A DNA stretch of 22,167 bases from Moniliella sp. 'wahieum'. Lineage: Eukaryota > Basidiomycota > Moniliellomycetes > Moniliellales > Moniliellaceae. The notes beneath the pieces were generated by a model, which ran no database searches, was not told the DNA's origin, and was given only the letters and a program-made list of their open reading frames with translations. The stretch's first letter is position 1. Each line of letters opens with the position of its first letter. The DNA is taken from the NCBI GenBank assembly GCA_003971905.1, contig RSEE01000146.1:1-22167 (forward strand). The letters are read 5' to 3'. Positions 20,601 through 22,167 of the stretch are shown piece after piece. Made by a program: the position numbers and the translations under genes.

Positions 20601-21654
20601 CGGAAGGTACGCTGGTTGCATCCACTTCGCGTGGGTGCAAGGCGCTGAATGCGGGGGGGGCGTGACAACCGTTTGACGCAAGACGCCATGACACGCGGCC
20701 CCGCCGTCGATTTCCCCACTGCGGCCGAAGCGGCGCAGGCTAAGAGATGGATCGATTCCACCACTGGTGCGGCGACGATCAAGGCTGCCTTTGACTCGAC
20801 TTCCCGCTTTGCCCGACTGGCCAGTTTGCGCACCGCGCTAGCGGGTCGAACCCTGTTTATTCGCTTTGCACCTCGACGGGGGATGCGATGGGCATGAACA
20901 TGATTTCCAAGGGGTTGAGCGTGCGCTGACATTGATGGCCCCGAGCACTTCCCCTCCATGAAGGTTCTGGCCTATCGGGTAACTACTGTACGACAAGAAG
21001 CCCGCTGCGATCAATTGGATTGAAGGTCGGGGCAAATCGGTGGTGGCCGAAGCGGTGGTACCCAACAAAGTGGTGAGCTCGGTGCTCAAGACCTCGGTGC
21101 CGCTTTGGTGGATTTGAACCTGAAGAAGAACTTGATTGGCTCGGCCATGGCCGGCTCCATTGGCGGCTTCAATGCCCATGCCGCCAACATTCTTACTGCC
21201 ATCTACCTTGCCACGGGGCAAGATCCTGCGCAGAACGTCGAGTCGAGCAACTGCATGACCTTGATGGAGGCCACGCCCGAGGGGACTTGCGCATCTCGGT
21301 TTCCATGCCCTCCATCGAAGTGGGAACGGTGGGCGGGGGGACGGTGCTGGACCCACAGAGGTCGATGCTCGAGCTGCTGGGCATTGCTGGGCCGCACCCT
21401 TCCACGCCAGGCGCCAACGCTCAACGGCTCGCCGCCATCATTGCCTCCGCGGTGATGGCAGGGAACTATCGCTCATGTCCGCCCTCGCGGCCGGACATCT
21501 GATCAAGGCCCACATGGCTCACAATCGCTCCGCCCCTGCTTCCGCTGCCCACCCGGGCCATGTAAGTCCCAACCCAGGTCGAATTGCGGCGACGATGACA
21601 CCCTTGGTCGCGCCCAGTATTCGTATGACCAAGGCGAATGGATCGGGCCGGTAA
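17644..21654 (+). CDS. HMG1: HMG-CoA reductase, class I, with sterol-sensing domain
   Basis: This ER-membrane enzyme reduces HMG-CoA to mevalonate with two NADPH, the controlling step of sterol synthesis. The N-terminus [20 protein letters not shown] is the first membrane anchor. The sterol-sensing region follows ([31 protein letters not shown], a spliced [29 protein letters not shown]). Later anchors include [20 protein letters not shown] and [20 protein letters not shown]. The catalytic domain begins near 20180 with [19 protein letters not shown] and [34 protein letters not shown] (catalytic Glu at 20603-20605) is followed by GDAMGMNM (Asp), [20 protein letters not shown] (Lys), [13 protein letters not shown], and HMAHNRSAP (general-acid His at 21511). 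Stop TAA at 21652. About 1,300 residues. The ATG at 17644 (MLSP) needs one added base shortly after it to enter the main frame, so the start is provisional. Many one-base frame breaks, including an 8-G run at 20653-20660 that needs nine, and a TTT at 20672 that needs four. Confidence 0.93.
18425..18488 (+). other. HMG-CoA reductase intron
   Basis: Donor GTACGT, branch CTGACTAAC near 18464 and acceptor TTGTTCAG; 64 bases, phase 1. It joins FGFHFWLG to [12 protein letters not shown] within the sterol-sensing region. Further introns in the linker or N-terminal part are possible but not resolved. Confidence 0.85.
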
Positions 21655-22167
21655 ACTAGGTGCGCAACGTTCTGTTTCTATTGCGCCTCGCCTCCTGGGC
21701 GGCCGTCATCATTGCTCTTCGTACAAGCCCCTTTGTCTGCCCATTTGCCTGATACCGTCATGCCCGCTCTGTATGGGCGAGGCAGGGGCTCAAGCCATGC
21801 AATTCATCTCTGCATACTCCCATGGACCGTATCCTGCCACGGATCTGAGGCTACCGACCGTTTGCCTCTGCCATCTGTTGGGAAATATGGGGAACAAAAG
21901 CGAACTACGATGACCTCCAGACTAGTCATAACGAGGTACGATTAGTGGTGGAACCTTATCAGAGCCAACCAAAGTACATCGGGGAGGTTTTGGGACGTGG
22001 GGTGGCAGTTGTGCACAGCACAAAAAGGCGTCCTACGCTGGCCGGCAAAACTACACGCCCACGACCAGGGGGCAGGTGCAGCTTGGCCAAGGCGGGCGTT
22101 GATGAGTCAATGAGCCTCATGCGTAATACCCATACACGCACAAAGACATCTGCAACGAATGCGGTAA
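21655..22167. other. Downstream region of HMG-CoA reductase
   Basis: This holds the reductase 3' flank and about 400 further bases. Frames are short on both strands and none matches a family I know. I see no RNA gene. Confidence 0.5.

Noticed and set aside
20087..20959. 290-codon open frame on the minus strand
   Set aside because: Antisense to the HMG-CoA reductase catalytic domain, whose motifs are unmistakable on the plus strand.
21562..21577. GTAAGT...CAG pattern near the end of HMG-CoA reductase
   Set aside because: Sixteen bases is too short for a spliceosomal intron, and the frame reads through to a sensible end.
1..22167. Transposon, CRISPR array, defence or biosynthetic gene cluster
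   Set aside because: No transposase, terminal repeats, spaced direct repeats or clustered accessory enzymes were seen; the recognisable genes are housekeeping.

Overview
The window looks like nuclear DNA of a fungus. Spliceosomal introns are short (63 to 124 bases), with GTACGT/GTGCGT-type donors, CTGAC or CTAAC branch sites and CAG acceptors. 5' regions are CT-rich and TATA boxes are visible. The protein set is eukaryotic: cytosolic methionyl-tRNA synthetase, a Qc-SNARE, a fungal-type AAAP amino-acid transporter, the mitochondrial metalloprotease ATP23, ribosomal protein L4 and a membrane-anchored class I HMG-CoA reductase. The HMG-CoA reductase and RPL4 read as fungal, perhaps basidiomycete, but I cannot place the organism more precisely.

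Layout, left to right. 1-645: non-coding, with short GGTCTGG repeats and a TATA box. 646-2444 (+): unrecognised proline-rich protein with five degenerate copies of an RPT-x-A-x-PPQTPIV motif. 3400-5542 (+): methionyl-tRNA synthetase with a C-terminal WHEP domain. 5713-6080 (-): small Bet1/Sft1/GS15-like SNARE with one intron, convergent with the synthetase gene. 6081-8164: long intergenic region with a CTCAG heptamer array and a palindrome cluster. 8165-9754 (+): amino-acid transporter with two introns. About 10532/10730-13735 (+): long coiled-coil protein with a centrosomin-motif-1-like segment and three introns. 13779-14840 (-): ATP23, tail to tail with the coiled-coil gene. 15251-16364 (-): RPL4. 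16365-17643: divergent promoter region. 17644-21654 (+): HMG-CoA reductase. 21655-22167: downstream DNA with no gene recognised.

The dominant feature is that every protein gene is split by single-base frame breaks. Wherever I could align the broken frame to a known family, nearly all breaks are missing bases, and most are healed by adding one more copy of the neighbouring base. This is the signature of homopolymer under-calling in an uncorrected assembly. Pseudogenes or programmed frameshifting are much less likely. The genes are therefore annotated as single CDS spans that include their introns and frame breaks.

The genes are mostly unrelated housekeeping functions (translation, secretion, nutrient uptake, mitochondrial protein processing, sterol synthesis, microtubule organisation). 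I see no gene cluster or defence system and no mobile element. The least explained items are the proline-rich repeat protein, the CM1-like coiled-coil protein, the WHEP tail on the synthetase and several short intergenic repeat clusters.
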